64,000 nt of DNA from Trissonchulus latispiculum. Lineage: Eukaryota > Nematoda > Enoplea > Enoplida > Ironidae. Below, in pieces: positions 12,089 through 23,494 of this stretch. Both the position numbers and the translations under genes were made by a program. Under the pieces are notes generated by a model. That model was not told where the DNA came from. It worked only from the letters and a program-made list of their open reading frames with translations, and searched no databases. Each line of letters starts with the position of its first letter. Within the stretch, counting starts at the first letter, position 1. The DNA lies in the NCBI GenBank assembly GCA_030248195.1, contig JASAND010017595.1, positions 21,466-85,465 of the forward strand, read 5' to 3'.

Positions 12089-13346
12089 TTAGGGCCTTTT
12101 CGCGAATGGGTAGAGTAGAGTAGAGTAGAGTAGAGTTAAAATTAACTCTTTTAACCCTTTTCATGAATGCGCAGGGTTAAATTTAACTCTGTCTGTTTTT
12201 AACTCTTTTAACTCTGCAGGGTTAAAAATCAGTGAGTTAAAAGAGTTAAAACTGGCAGAGTTAAAATTAACTCTGTGCATTCGCGAAAAGAGTTAAAAGA
12301 GCTAAACTGGGAGAGTTAAAATTAACTCTCTGCATACGTGAAAAGAGTTAAAAAGATTATAATTTTTGCTTACGCAATGTCCAGGTTTTCACCATTTGAG
12401 AATTTTAAAAACTTCCCAACGTTTGGAAAATTTTAAATAAAATAAGACAACATATTTACTCATTTCATTAATAGACATTTATTACATCTTCCGTGTAGCG
12501 TCATCCTGTATTAGGGCAACCCAGGCGTATCCCTGTGTGTAATTTGCAGTTTTTAACCGATTTTGCTGAAATTTAGCATATCTCAGCAAATTATTGACCA
12601 ATCTGCAGCAAAGTTTTAAAGTTTAAGCTTTTAAAGGGTTAACAACATTGGTAAAACTACAACTCAAGAGGAACCAACCAAAGATTTTGCGATTTTCGTG
12701 AAAAGTTGTATAGGTACATATATTCAGAGTTCGCCGAAAACTAATCTGAAGACAGTGTTTCTGTCCAGGTTTTCGTTGTTTCTATTGCCAGCTTGCAGTT
12801 TGCCTACAATGAAGTGCTATATAATGAATAGTTGAGCCGAAAAACAGGCATCATGTTCGTTTGCTGAGATCACGACAGAGCCCCAAAAACCTTTGTACAT
12901 GTTTTCAGCAAAATCGTATTCTCTTGGTTTTCCTGAAAACTTCAGCAATTTCAACTAAACTTTAATACTAAAACAAATAGGTGCAGCAAAATTAAATAGA
13001 AAAATGTTTGTTTATTAAAATTTAATAGAGGTTTCAAATTTGAATTGAAATGGTTGCCCTTAGAATCGCAGTTGGGATAACAATTGATCCTATACTGTAA
13101 TTCTAATGAACATAATCAGTTGCAGCTAAGTTCGCATATTGGCCCGTTGATTCGGCTTTTCATGTTGTCAGCTCTCATACATACTTCAAATTTGCATTTA
13201 TATTCACTGTTAAATAACTTACAAATAATAATTTAGAGCCTATTTATAATGATAATTATTTTAATTTTATTAATTTTATTTAATTATTATTTCTAAAAAT
13301 GCAGCATGTTTAAAACATTTTGTTAGATCTATTTTTATTTTATTAA

Positions 13347-15114
13347 GGGGGGGGGGTCCATTTTTTGCCGATTTTTCGACCATCTCCGATTTTGCTCATT
13401 TTCACATATTTTGTTGTCCGATAGGTATATTTTAACGAGTTTTTGAAATGAAGGTCGGATCTCTTACGGTTAGCGAGTGATTTCACCTCAAAGTTGATGT
13501 CAGTATGTTAAACATAGGAAACGGAAAAAGTGGTGATTTTTTTCCGTGCGCCAGAGAAATCTCGCCAACGACAAAATAGACCACTTCAACGTGCATCCTA
13601 TATTATATATACGATCTCGAAGGGTGATTTGTAGGAAGCAGAATTTTAATTTAGGCCTTCAAAAATTTTTAATTAATTTTTTAAGTTTGCGAGCAGCCAA
13701 AGTTGACTGTTTTGCAATGTTAAAATTGGGGGTCAGCAAGTTTGATGAAATATTCTGAAAGCTGTAAGCCCTAATTAAAAATTCTACTTCCTACAAATCA
13801 CAGCTTATGACAAGACATTTCGAACGACACAAATTCATCCTGGTTAGTTCTGTCCGATTTCGAGATTTCTCTGGCGCAGAAATCTCAATTTTTAACAAAA
13901 TTTAGGAAATTCCCGTTTTTTGGCAAATAACCTAGGGCCTTTTCAAGAAAGGGTAGGGTAGAGTAGAGTAGAGTGGAGTAGAGTAGAGTTAAAACTAACT
14001 CTTTTCATGAAAGCGCGGAGTTAATTTTAACTCTGCGTGTTTTAACTCTCTTTAACCCTGCAGGGTTAAAAGCTGCAGAGTTAAAAAGAGTTAAAAATGG
14101 CAGAGTTAAAATTAACCCCATGGTTTCATGAATAGAGTTAATTTTAACTCTGCTTAACCTGCGTGTTTTGCCGGGGGTTAAATTTCAATAGAAAATGCTC
14201 AGAAAGAGTTAAGTAGAGTTAAATTTAACCCTTTCGTGAAAAGGGTAGAGTTAAATTTAACTCCACAGGTTTTTAAACTCTGCAGGCGATTCTTGAAAAG
14301 GGCAGAGTTAAAGCGAGTTAATTTTAACTCTTTTCATGAATCCACGCGGAGTTAAAATTTTTAACTCTCTCTAACTCGTAGGGTTAAAATTAACTCTTTT
14401 AACTCTTTCTTGAAAAGGATCAAGTTAATTTTAACTCTACTCTACCCTTTCTTGAAAAGGCCCCTAGAGCTATGACAACGCAGACCTATAAAATGTTAGA
14501 CTATGTATTTGCACACGATTATTGATGACTTTAGGTCAAGTTTGGGCACAAATGGCGCAGGTTAGTGCACCCAGTTGGTCGCTGGGGTCAAATGTGGGGG
14601 TCTGACAACCATAATCTCAAAAATAGCGATTTTTCAAATGTTTTGAAATACGTTAAATTTTATATCAATCGAAAGCTCTCATTGTCGGGAACATTTTTTC
14701 TTCTTGGACCATTGCCCGCAAATGCACCAAATTCAAGTTATCGGCCGTTAAATGATTTTCGCGGTCAAGGCTTTCCAGCGTCGGTGCTACTTCCTGAAAT
14801 CACTAAATAAAGTCATAAAGAAACGTTTTCCCATTAAAAGCTACCCTAAGTTCTTTGTTTGCATCAGATATCAATCATACAATCGAATATAGCTCCATTC
14901 TCAAGGAAGTTCAGGTGTAAAGTGCCTTTATTTGCTGCGGCACCGCCGTTTTCACTTGTTTTCAAATTGCATGCAATTAATAGCCGGTTACTCGTTAAGT
15001 ACTGAACGAAACTACTCGAAATTGAAACTCGATATGCAGGACATATGTGACAAAATTTTGTGTGAAAATGAGCAAAATCCGTGGCTATAAAATTTTTCAT
15101 GGTGGACCCCCCCC
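13347..15114. mobile_element. TTAA-targeting non-autonomous element nested in copy 2
   Basis: Bounded by TTAA at 13343-13346 and 15115-15118, with inverted tips GGGGGGGTCCA/TGGACCCCCCC. Both subterminal regions contain CTCATTTTCACA. Related elements lie at 31350-32570 and 32575-33831. The paralogous site in copy 1 (TATTAAGTAGCC near 11034) is empty, which directly supports insertion at TTAA. No transposase frame is visible. TTAA TSDs are used by piggyBac and Kolobok superfamilies; which one applies cannot be told here. Confidence 0.85.
13935..14463. mobile_element. Short 3-bp-TSD element, TSD CTA, nested inside the TTAA element
   Basis: The tips GGGCCTTTTCAAGAAAGGGT and inverse are a diverged version of those at 9808 and 12092. 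CTA lies at 13932-13934 and 14464-14466. The 529 bp consist nearly wholly of GAGTTAAA/TTTAACTC subterminal repeats with little core, so this is a MITE-like relative. Confidence 0.82.
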
Positions 15115-15867
15115 TTAAGTTAAGTAGCCTATTTCGTTACTTTAGCGTAATTAATTCAGCAGAATGTTGGCAAATGCTTAAGTAATTTTGAAGCATTATG
15201 AACCATCCAATGAAATTATGTGTTGCACTTTCATTGGCTGGATTATCTTGTCATTTTTAAAGCTTTATTACGCGCGCAAAATGTGGCAATAACAATGTAA
15301 AGGATAGAAGATTTTAACTCGTTTAACCCGCGTGCTGAGACGCGGGTTAAAATTCAATGTAAAATCCCGTAAGCGAGTTAAAAGAGTTAAATTTAACCCA
15401 TTCATGAAAAGGGTAGAGTTAAATTTAACTCTGCAGGTTTTTAACTCCACGTGTCATTCACGAAAAGAGTAGAGTTAAAAGAGTTAATTTTTAACTCTTT
15501 TCGCGAATGAGCGTAGAGTTAAAAATTTTAACTCTGCTTAACTCGGCGAGTTAAATTTAACTCGTTTAACCCATTCGCGAAAAGGATCGAGTTAAATTTA
15601 ACTCGTTTAACCCATTCGCGAAAAGGCCCTCAGTTAGCTAAGAACTTACCAGCTTCCTCTAACGTTCAGCTAAACTTTTATTAAGCTTTACGTGAGGCCC
15701 GAGGTCCGAGTTGCTTTGATTTAGCGCAATAGTTTCTTATCCCGCTACAAGTGGAGGATCGTGTCAAGTGGCAAGTCTAGAAATCGCGAAAAAAGCCTTG
15801 AATTGGGTTCCTATTCGCATTGCTAACTTCCTCTGCAATTTACCGAGAAAGTTCAGATGTGGCAAGC

Positions 15868-15956
15868 TCTAACTGAGCCACAGGTGCTTCAGTAGAAAGA
15901 GGTTTCGACCGGAATTCGAATCCAATGTGTAAAACTTTCAACGCGCAAGTGCATTG
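15868..15956 (-). repeat. Fragment of the tRNA-headed SINE family
   Basis: Contains TGAGCCACAGGTGCTTCAGT and the downstream body word CGCAAGTGCATTGTT, as in the two units at 37.6-38.05 kb. The rest of the tRNA part is lost or diverged. Confidence 0.6.
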
Positions 15957-16206
15957 TTATTGCCAGTGTTATTTTCAGAAAAATAAGCTTTTTCCTAATA
16001 CTAGGCCAGGCTACGTAGTTTTCTGGATTATGTATGTCCAGTAGTCCACACCATATGTGACAATTTCCCAAACTATTTTGCAAAGATATTTTTACTAAAT
16101 CCTTTTACCGTTACTGCCTACCGCGTTACTGCATTACTGTTACTGCCTACCAAGAGTATAATAGGAACAGTACACTCAGCTAGAATAAGCTTACTGTTCC
16201 TATTAT

Positions 16207-16879
16207 CAAGAGTACATAATACATAAGAGTAGGGTAAAACCGGGTAATAGGGGACAGATTTTTCGTGAAGGTAATAAGGGACAGAAAAGTAAAGAGCAAA
16301 TAACTTTTGATTGGCTGGGCGGATTTTCGTCATTCAAATTTCATTGCAAAGTACGCCACGTGCTCAGGCACGTGTTCAAAAAATGATAGCAGTTGGCCAA
16401 TAATGCACTAGCAGCAATGTTTTCAAAATGATGGCCCTTATTAGCCGGAAAAATTTGCTGTCCCTTATTGCCCGGTTTTCCCTATGACAAGCGTCATACG
16501 CTATGTATTATCAGCTCGCTACATCCTCTGCACGCTATCGGCTGACCCCGTACCTAAATCAGGCCCCCCTTAACCCCGCCCCTATACATGTACGGGGTCC
16601 AAACGGGGGATCGGGGTCTATGTTAGTATACTTACATGTTAAACTTGACGGAGCCCCAATTTGTGTATGGGGTCTAAGCTTGTATGATTTACACATCTAT
16701 GTACAAAATATACAAGCACGAGCCCGATCCCCCGTTTAGACCCCGTACATGTATAGGGGCGGGGTGAGGGGGGGGTCTGATTTAGGTACGGGGTCAGCCG
16801 ATAGCGTGCAGAGGATGTAGCGAGCTGATAATACATAGCGTATGACGCTTGTCATACTCTTATGTATTATGTACTCTTG
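16207..16879. mobile_element. 7-bp-TSD element, TSD CTATTAT, with internal palindrome
   Basis: Tips CAAGAGTACATAATACATAA and inverse, flanked by CTATTAT at 16200-16206 and 16880-16886. Inside, the segment from 16485 to about 16620 is the inverse of about 16715-16860 (ACCCCGTACCTAAATCAG and its complement), so the core is a long hairpin. Reading frames in it are by-products of the palindrome. A smaller element sits at 16232-16482. The flanks at about 16136-16152 and 16896-16912 are themselves inverted (GTTACTGCCTAC). Confidence 0.85.
16232..16482. mobile_element. 251-bp MITE with TA TSD nested in the 7-bp-TSD element
   Basis: Inverted tips GGGTAAAACCGGGTAATAGG and TTGCCCGGTTTTCCC, flanked by TA at 16230-16231 and 16483-16484. 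Removing it rejoins the AAGAGT and GACAAGCGTC words that are contiguous in the sister element at 26566-26580. TA duplication fits Tc1/mariner-type MITEs. Confidence 0.82.
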
Positions 16880-16886
16880 CTATTAT

Positions 16887-17908
16887 AAAGTCTTAGTAGG
16901 CAGTAACTTGTAATAGGAGTGAGTAAAATATTCATCTTTACAGAACAGTTTAGGAAATTTTACATAATTTCACATATGGTGTTTACCAGTGGACCTATAA
17001 TCCAGACAAGATTACGTATCCTGGCCGGCCTAATCTCAGGAAAAATCTTGTTTTTTCCAAAAACTGTTTGATGCTTAACAGAAGGAATTTACAAAAAATA
17101 TAAAATTTGATGTTTATAGGATGAGTCTAGTAAGAATTTTTTACTTAAATGTATATCTAACGACCAGTTTTACATGGAAAAAGGGTAGCACTTTACGATA
17201 ATTGAGCATTATCATGCCCAGTAGGTGGTAATATTATAAAATTACAAATTTATGTTTTAACAACGTCTCTAATAGGACTACTTTAGAACTTGTTCTATCG
17301 TACGTTTCTTAAAGTGCAAATATTTCCACAATTCGAAATCTCGCTTCTTAACTTCGCCAATCGCTTTCTGGTATGAATTGGATGTTTTCTGGGGGCAACA
17401 TTTTTCTGTGCCTTACTTTAGTAGGTGCGTAATACGTAAGCCTTTTGGATTAGAAAGATATTTTGAGTGCTTTAAATTACTTAGAATTCATAACATCATC
17501 AAATATAGTTGCCAGTTTGGCGCAGGCTTCAGTAAATACCACGACCACATGTATATAACTTTTGAAGATTATTACTTGTTATACCTAAATTTCATAACTC
17601 GACTGCTTATGCCAAATAATATAGAAACATTTGTGCACATCAAGGTCTATTCGAACAATATTTAAATGTAAACATTTTTAGCTGTAACTGTGCATCTTTT
17701 AGTTAGTAGTTGGTTTCCTAGTGTTTAGCCGTGCCGAATCTCCATCCTTCACACTTCTATTTATTGGTATGGTTTTCAGAAAATTAGTTCCATCCCAGCT
17801 ACGAAGGGTTGCAAAAGCTCAATAAAATATTCGTATTTTACTGTCTCTCAGTCTTTATACCTTACCACAGTGTTACACAAAACTGACATAATTTCTTCCT
17901 ATTTCTAG
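16887..17908. other. Intergenic or intron DNA upstream of the collagen-like exon
   Basis: AT-rich, no recognisable exon. It ends in a pyrimidine-rich acceptor, ATTTCTAG, at 17901-17908. Confidence 0.5.
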
Positions 17909-18489
17909 GACTGCAACTTCATCCAACCCAGGGCCAACCTCCACAATGTCCCGTCTGCCCCACCGGCCCACCCGGACCCCCAGGACCCCCGGGGCCTCCG
18001 GGCCAGCCCGGTAGCAGCTCTTGCCCGGCCGCAGGCTGTCCAAGCGGTCCGCCAGGTGTGCCCGGCCCAAAGGGAGAGCCGGGCTCTTGCCAGCCCGACC
18101 TATGCCAACCTGGAACCAGTCTTGCCATCGACTACCAGTCGAATCACTTCCCACTCCAGCGAATGGAGGTGGATTTGGTGCGAAATCGATTCCGTTGCCT
18201 CCCGGATCGGCTGAACTCGTTCGGTAGTTTCATTCAGGCCGATCAGACCCTGAAAGGGCGGATCTGTGCCTTTGGATGTCCCTCGGTGGCTCAAGGGTAT
18301 GGATCGGCCACCCTGCAGTGGGGCCGGGGTAACGTTCTCAGTGTGGATTGCGGGCGACGGGTCTGTACCCCCTGGGTGACCCTGGAACAACTGTGTGCCA
18401 CTTGCCTGCAGGGTCAGTGCTCATTTCAGGGCAAAATCAGCACGGCCCTCGTGCAGGCTTGGGTGGAGTTTGTGGTAGAATTTACTTGA
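17909..18489 (+). CDS. Terminal exon of a short-chain collagen-like protein
   Basis: The exon opens after a canonical TTTCTAG acceptor and reads to a TGA at 18487-18489, about 193 residues in the frame of 17911. It begins with a Cys-containing segment (QCPVCPTG), then a Gly-X-Y run ([16 protein letters not shown]), a Cys-rich break, a second short run ([13 protein letters not shown]), and a non-collagenous C-terminal domain of about 125 residues with nine or more cysteines and aromatic positions. Such proteins form secreted extracellular fibrils or mats. Upstream exons, including the signal peptide, were not found. The GC-rich, codon-biased sequence stands out against the AT-rich surroundings, and no frameshift is present. 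The C-terminal domain matches no family I can name with confidence; sponge-type short-chain collagens are one possibility. Confidence 0.85.
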
Positions 18490-19099
18490 TGTAATTGAGA
18501 AAGAAAAAATTAATTAACGATTTGTACTGTCAAAGCTGCGATGTAATAGATTGCTTTTGTACATTTTTAAATCTGTGTAATGTGTACAGTTTTTGCGATT
18601 GAGTTTTACTTTTTATAAGTAGGGGAAGTTGCCCAAATATGGACAAATCTGGTTTTTTAGATAGGAGAAAAAAGTTGCCTAATATGGACACCTGGGTTCC
18701 TAATATGGGCAAACGGTCCTAAATATGGACGCTGCTCACACTGCTTTATCATGGCAACATCAACGCATTTTTTGCTAAAATGTCTATAAGTAGGTATGGC
18801 ATTTTCATTAACAAAACAATATTTTCAGTTTTATGGCAACTCGTTTAAGTATAATTACATCAATGGTTCATTTATCAACTGGCTAACACTGGTTTGCACC
18901 AAATGTGGTTAGCAAATGGTTAGCGGATTTGCTGCTAACCACTTGGTTAACTAGAAGTTAACCACAAACTGTTTTGCACCAAATGTGGTTAACTTAATCA
19001 CTTGCTAACCAGATGCTAAAAGTGGTTAACATGTGGTTGGCTAACCCTGCTCTTGAGCAGGGTTAACCACGAACTTAAAGTGAATTTTCACGTTCTGGC

Positions 19100-22000
19100 A
19101 AGAAACTTATAGCCGTAGAACTAAGAAAGAATAAATGGACTGTATATTCATGTTGGAGTATATATAACATGTTGAAGTGATCCAATATTTTAAGAAAAGT
19201 TTAAAATGTCTTCTTTAAAATGCTCAAATCGGCAGTAATCTTGAAAAGACAGTATTCGAATTATAATTTTTGTGGAGTTGATCACAAGATTTCGTTGATT
19301 TTATATGACCGTTATCTTTTACCAATTGCATAGTGACAATCTGCGTCACCTTTTGTCTACGCAAAATGAGTGGTCACTTTGGAAATCTGTAACTTTTGAA
19401 TGGCGAAATTTCATAACATAAAACTTTACAGAAGTCTCAAGTACCTCTGCTTCTACATTTCTGTAAACTTTGACGGTATTAGATAAAGTCAATCGTAAGT
19501 TATAACCATTTTTAGGTATATGTAAAGAAAATAAAAAAATAAGGAATTTTGAATTGCCTTCTTGAAGAGCTTCCCAAAGTTTGGTTGATTGTCCCCTAAG
19601 AAGCAGGATCGGCACAATCTAAAAAAAGGGACGTTTCCCAGTTAACTGTTTGATAAAACCTATCACGAATAGGTTGCACATAAGGTGGTGTCACTTCAGT
19701 TATTTTCAGCGAATTGGGTTTGTTTAAAAAGTTCGGATTCGTAATATGGTCAGCTATCGGAAAACGTTTGAGGTTAACCCTTCGAGCATTTCAATCAAAA
19801 GTTGCATTGAGGGAAAAGGGCTAGAGACTGTTCCTAGTGACTGTTTCGTGCTAAACTTGCTAAAATTAAGAATAGTTGTTGCTGGCTGGGTCCGCCTCAA
19901 CTAATGTGGACGGTAGCTCCACCCTTTCAAGCAAATTAAACAACAGATCTCCAGTTCCCGAGGTTCCCACTGATCGTTCAAGCAAAATTATACCCTGAAA
20001 TTGGAGCACAGGGAGAACAACACAGCAATCTGTTGATTTGTAAATTACCCTTTATTTTGTGCTTGGCTAAGCTCATGCTTGTTCGCTGTTTAATTCATAA
20101 TTGTATTCTTGCTTACGTACGAATTGTAAATTAATTTAACTATGTACTGCATAAGGGAGTTTGTAATTGTTATTGTGCAGTCTCACCGTTCTTTTGCAAT
20201 TGAAATCGAAAAGGAACACAAGGTTTCATGTTCAGTAGCGAGAATTGGTGTATAGAAGTTGTCTTGTTTGTGGGTTTAGCTTTGTAATTGTAATTTTAAT
20301 ATCAGTTGGTAATTGTCCAAGACTTGAATTCGTTCACCGCTTTAAGTTGAGCTAAGGTCAGTCCATTTTTAACCCCTTTTATTCTGCATCATCAACCGTA
20401 TGGGGTTCGTCTACGGGTCCCTACCATTGAATTCTGTGTGTGTGAGTGAAGGCCAGTGAAGGCCAGTCTGAGTGTCTAGCTTCGAGTCCACGTATGTGTG
20501 AGGTTTTGCGCTGCCTTTTCACGTCCCCAGAATGATATCATACGCATAAGTCAGACAGAGGGGAACCCCTCTGAAATTAAGGCACAAGTCACCCCTGAAA
20601 GGAAGAAAGAAAGAAATTAACAATTAATATTAACAAATAGGTAATAATAGGTCCCTAGCTAAGTTTTAGACTAGATATAAGTCCCATTTAGTTTAGGTAC
20701 TGCTTATTTCGTCTTGGGCTTCCAGGCCCCCTGTCTGTTATTACGATTTCTTCCTCCTTCTTCCATTGTTTTCATCGGTCTCTCTTTCGTCTGCGGGTCT
20801 GTTTAGCAAGCAAGGTCCAAATCTTCAGAAATGAAACCCAGGACAAAGACACTTGAACACAAAAGCGCAGTAAAAGTTTATGGCCAGGGTTTTAGGGTAC
20901 TCTGGGCCTCTCGAAAAACGGCCTTTGGGCCATAAAAAATTATGTAACCTGAGTGATGGATTGCTCAGGTGCAAACTCGAGGAAAACACTCGAAAGGAGG
21001 CGGAGTCCTTCATTCAAATTTAACCAATGACGAAAGGCATGCATGAAAGCAACCAATCATCGAAAGATGATTGCAAAAGACACGAGGCAAAAGTTAACGT
21101 GAGAGCAAAATTTCAAACTCCAGTCAGTCTGTGATTTGGGGCTCGTGACGAGCGGTCGTCTACTTTCGCTCTCGCGTGGCCGAAATGCTGGGGTGAAATC
21201 ACAGACACCCCATGAGCCGTTTTGTTGGGAGAGGCCTTGCCTCTCCCTTCTAGGATACCCCCTTCAAAACTTTTCTCCCACTCGGACCCTAGGCGGGGAT
21301 TGGGGTACACCTGGGGGGAAGGTCTACCTAAAATGGGTTTGGGCTTCAGAAGCCCGGTTTCTAAACTCTCCCCTTTAGGATGAGCGGTCCCAATCTCCCT
21401 TAGGCTTTATAACCTATGTAAGTGCGAGTCTAAACCACCTAATTGGACCTTGAGTCCCACTCTCGAAATCATACGTTCAAATCGGGCTCTCGCCGCCCTA
21501 GACTATTTGAAATGTACCATTGCTTTCATGATTGTATGCTAATATCAGTTGATATTAGCTGGACTTCCCTGAATTTCCTGAAGAGGAAATTCAGGAATAC
21601 GTCATTGGTGGGGGATTTCCGAAGGAAATCCCCTCTACTCGTTTTCCTAATTCTAAGAGACAAAATTTTCGCCCAACTTTTTTTTCTTTTTCCTACTTTT
21701 GTTGAAAAGGCCCAAAAAGAAGAATTTTATTCCATCTGATCATCTTTCCTAATTTCACGAGTTTTCGCTAATTTTGCCCAAAGATCCTGATTCAGAATAA
21801 GTCTGCTGTTTCCACATCAAAAGTAGCAAACTTTTCCTTTGTCCTGTGCGAAATCCAGTTAATATCGCTGAATCCGGGTTAAAACCGACAAGGTTTTAAC
21901 CCATTTGATTCAGTTCTAGCGAGTGCCGCCTTCGGGCCTCTGATTCTTCTCTTCTGCTCTTCTCGATCCTCGCCTGTTCCGTGATCTCTCCAGATCCCGG

Positions 22001-23071
22001 ACGTCTCTGCTGCTCCGTGTTCCGCTGTTTCGTCGGATCCCGGACGTCTGTCTGCTGCACTGCTCCTGGACATCAGCTGCTCCCCGGTTTCTTCCTGCTC
22101 TGCTTTCCAGTGTGAGAATCCCCGGATTCCCCTGGCCTCTCCTTCCTGGTTCTTGTCACGCGCTGCTCTGTCCGGATCGCCTGGAATTCAGCCTGTTCCC
22201 GTCAGTTTGCTGAGTTTACACTCTTGCCTTTAGATTCTTTGCTGAGAGCCAATCTCTGGCTTAGGGACACACAGTGAGAACTTTAGGACTGTCATACTGG
22301 GAATCGGAGTTGGGGTTGGATGTTGAATCTGATTCACTGAAGAAACGAAGATCCTTATCAACTTTGTTAACTCTTAGCTTTTTATTGTCAAAAATGCTTG
22401 CCACTTTTCTGTCTCAACTTACTCGTTCTTTGATCTGCTCTGTTTCTGTTTGTTCTGCCAAATCTGCTCAAATTCTCTCTCTTTAACTTTTCAACCAAAC
22501 TTTAAAGTTTACGGGTCGTCCTCTTAGCAGAGGATAGAATAGTTATTGGTTTTCTGCTGGTGCGTATTGCTGGTAACTATTCGTGACTGGGAACGGGTGG
22601 ACTTGTGCACACTTTTCAGGTACATATAGGGAGCATATAGGGAACTTCCCCCCTCCTCGACCCCGAAAATCAAATCATTGTGTGACTGCGAATCAATTCG
22701 CAGTCTGAGAGTAGCGAGTACTGTTTAGGCGAGTGTGTTTGTGTGCGTGTGTGTGGCAACCAGTAGGCTAAAATATTAATCTAACCAAAATTTTACTAGG
22801 TTTCAGCTCTAGTTCTTCTTCTGCTAAGATTTCGGAGTAGGGGCCTGCGACTGATCATAGCTTTGGGTTTAGTTGTTAGGCGGTGAACGGATTCCTCTTT
22901 GTATCAGTTTTTGCAATAGATTTGTTGTGTACTTGATCTTGTGTGTTTGTGCTGTTTGACATCGAGGTAATTTGACATAGTAAATAGTTAATTAGGATCA
23001 GAAGCTTAAGTCGTTGTAGTTGATACTAGGTTGGATAGGAAACCGCTGAGTCGACGATATCTGGAAAATAG
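19100..23071. other. Non-coding interior, nothing recognised
   Basis: Several short frames exist (for example 21136-21378 and 22274-22486), but none has domain character. CAGTTCTAGCG and surrounding words near 21880-21920 echo the sequence near 1930-1960. Confidence 0.4.
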
Positions 23072-23494
23072 ATCAGTCTGGAGCCCATTGAGTTTGTCTA
23101 CGGAGACGCTGACGACGAAGGAAATCTTAGTGATATTAGTGAGCCTGAGAACCAACTGAATTTGCCGTTTCATCAGTGTCCTGAGTGTCACCACCAGTAC
23201 AGCTTTAGCATACTTTTCCTAGTTCACGAGGGTAGTTCTCTAGTTGAGCCCGAGCATTCAGAGGTAACCTTCTATTGCAACTGTTCTCAGCCGTGGAATC
23301 GCGCTGAGATTGAAGCTTGGACTGTTGATAGCGAGCCTGAAGGAAGCCCTCATACGGAGCCCTGGTCTTGCGTGTTCGAGTGTGACAGTTGTTCCGACCT
23401 CAAGGTTCTCTTCTGTTGTGCAGTGACCCCTGGTACCGATCCGTGGGTGGCAGTCAAGCATCGCAACTGTTCCCTTGATAAGTACTGGCCTTGA
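23072..23494 (+). CDS. Cys-rich reading frame of unknown family
   Basis: Open for 140 codons after a TAG at 23069, with no ATG near its start; it could be an exon or a broken gene. It begins with an acidic segment (DADDEGNLSDISEPE), followed by CPECHHQYSF, a hydrophobic stretch, an FYCNC motif, and CDSCSDLKVLFCC near the end. The pairs CPEC, CNC and CDSC could bind zinc. There are no flanking genes to give context. I do not recognise the family. Confidence 0.35.
   Translation: MSLEPIEFVYGDADDEGNLSDISEPENQLNLPFHQCPECHHQYSFSILFLVHEGSSLVEPEHSEVTFYCNCSQPWNRAEIEAWTVDSEPEGSPHTEPWSCVFECDSCSDLKVLFCCAVTPGTDPWVAVKHRNCSLDKYWP

Larger units (their letters stand above)
12092..15629. mobile_element. Non-autonomous DNA transposon, copy 2, interrupted by two younger insertions
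   Basis: The tips GGGCCTTTTCGCGAATGGGT and inverse match copy 1. The flanking triplets are TTA (12089-12091) and TCA (15630-15632), a TSD with one change. The core aligns by eye with copy 1 throughout, for example the GTTGGGATAACAATTGATCC words near 10609 and 13070. The alignment is broken only at 13347-15114, where a TTAA element is inserted. The right end carries the terminal ACTCGTTTAACCCATTCGCG block twice. Confidence 0.85.

Noticed and set aside
16503..16836. Two frames with the same N-terminal peptide on opposite strands
   Set aside because: They are mirror readings of the palindrome inside the 7-bp-TSD element.
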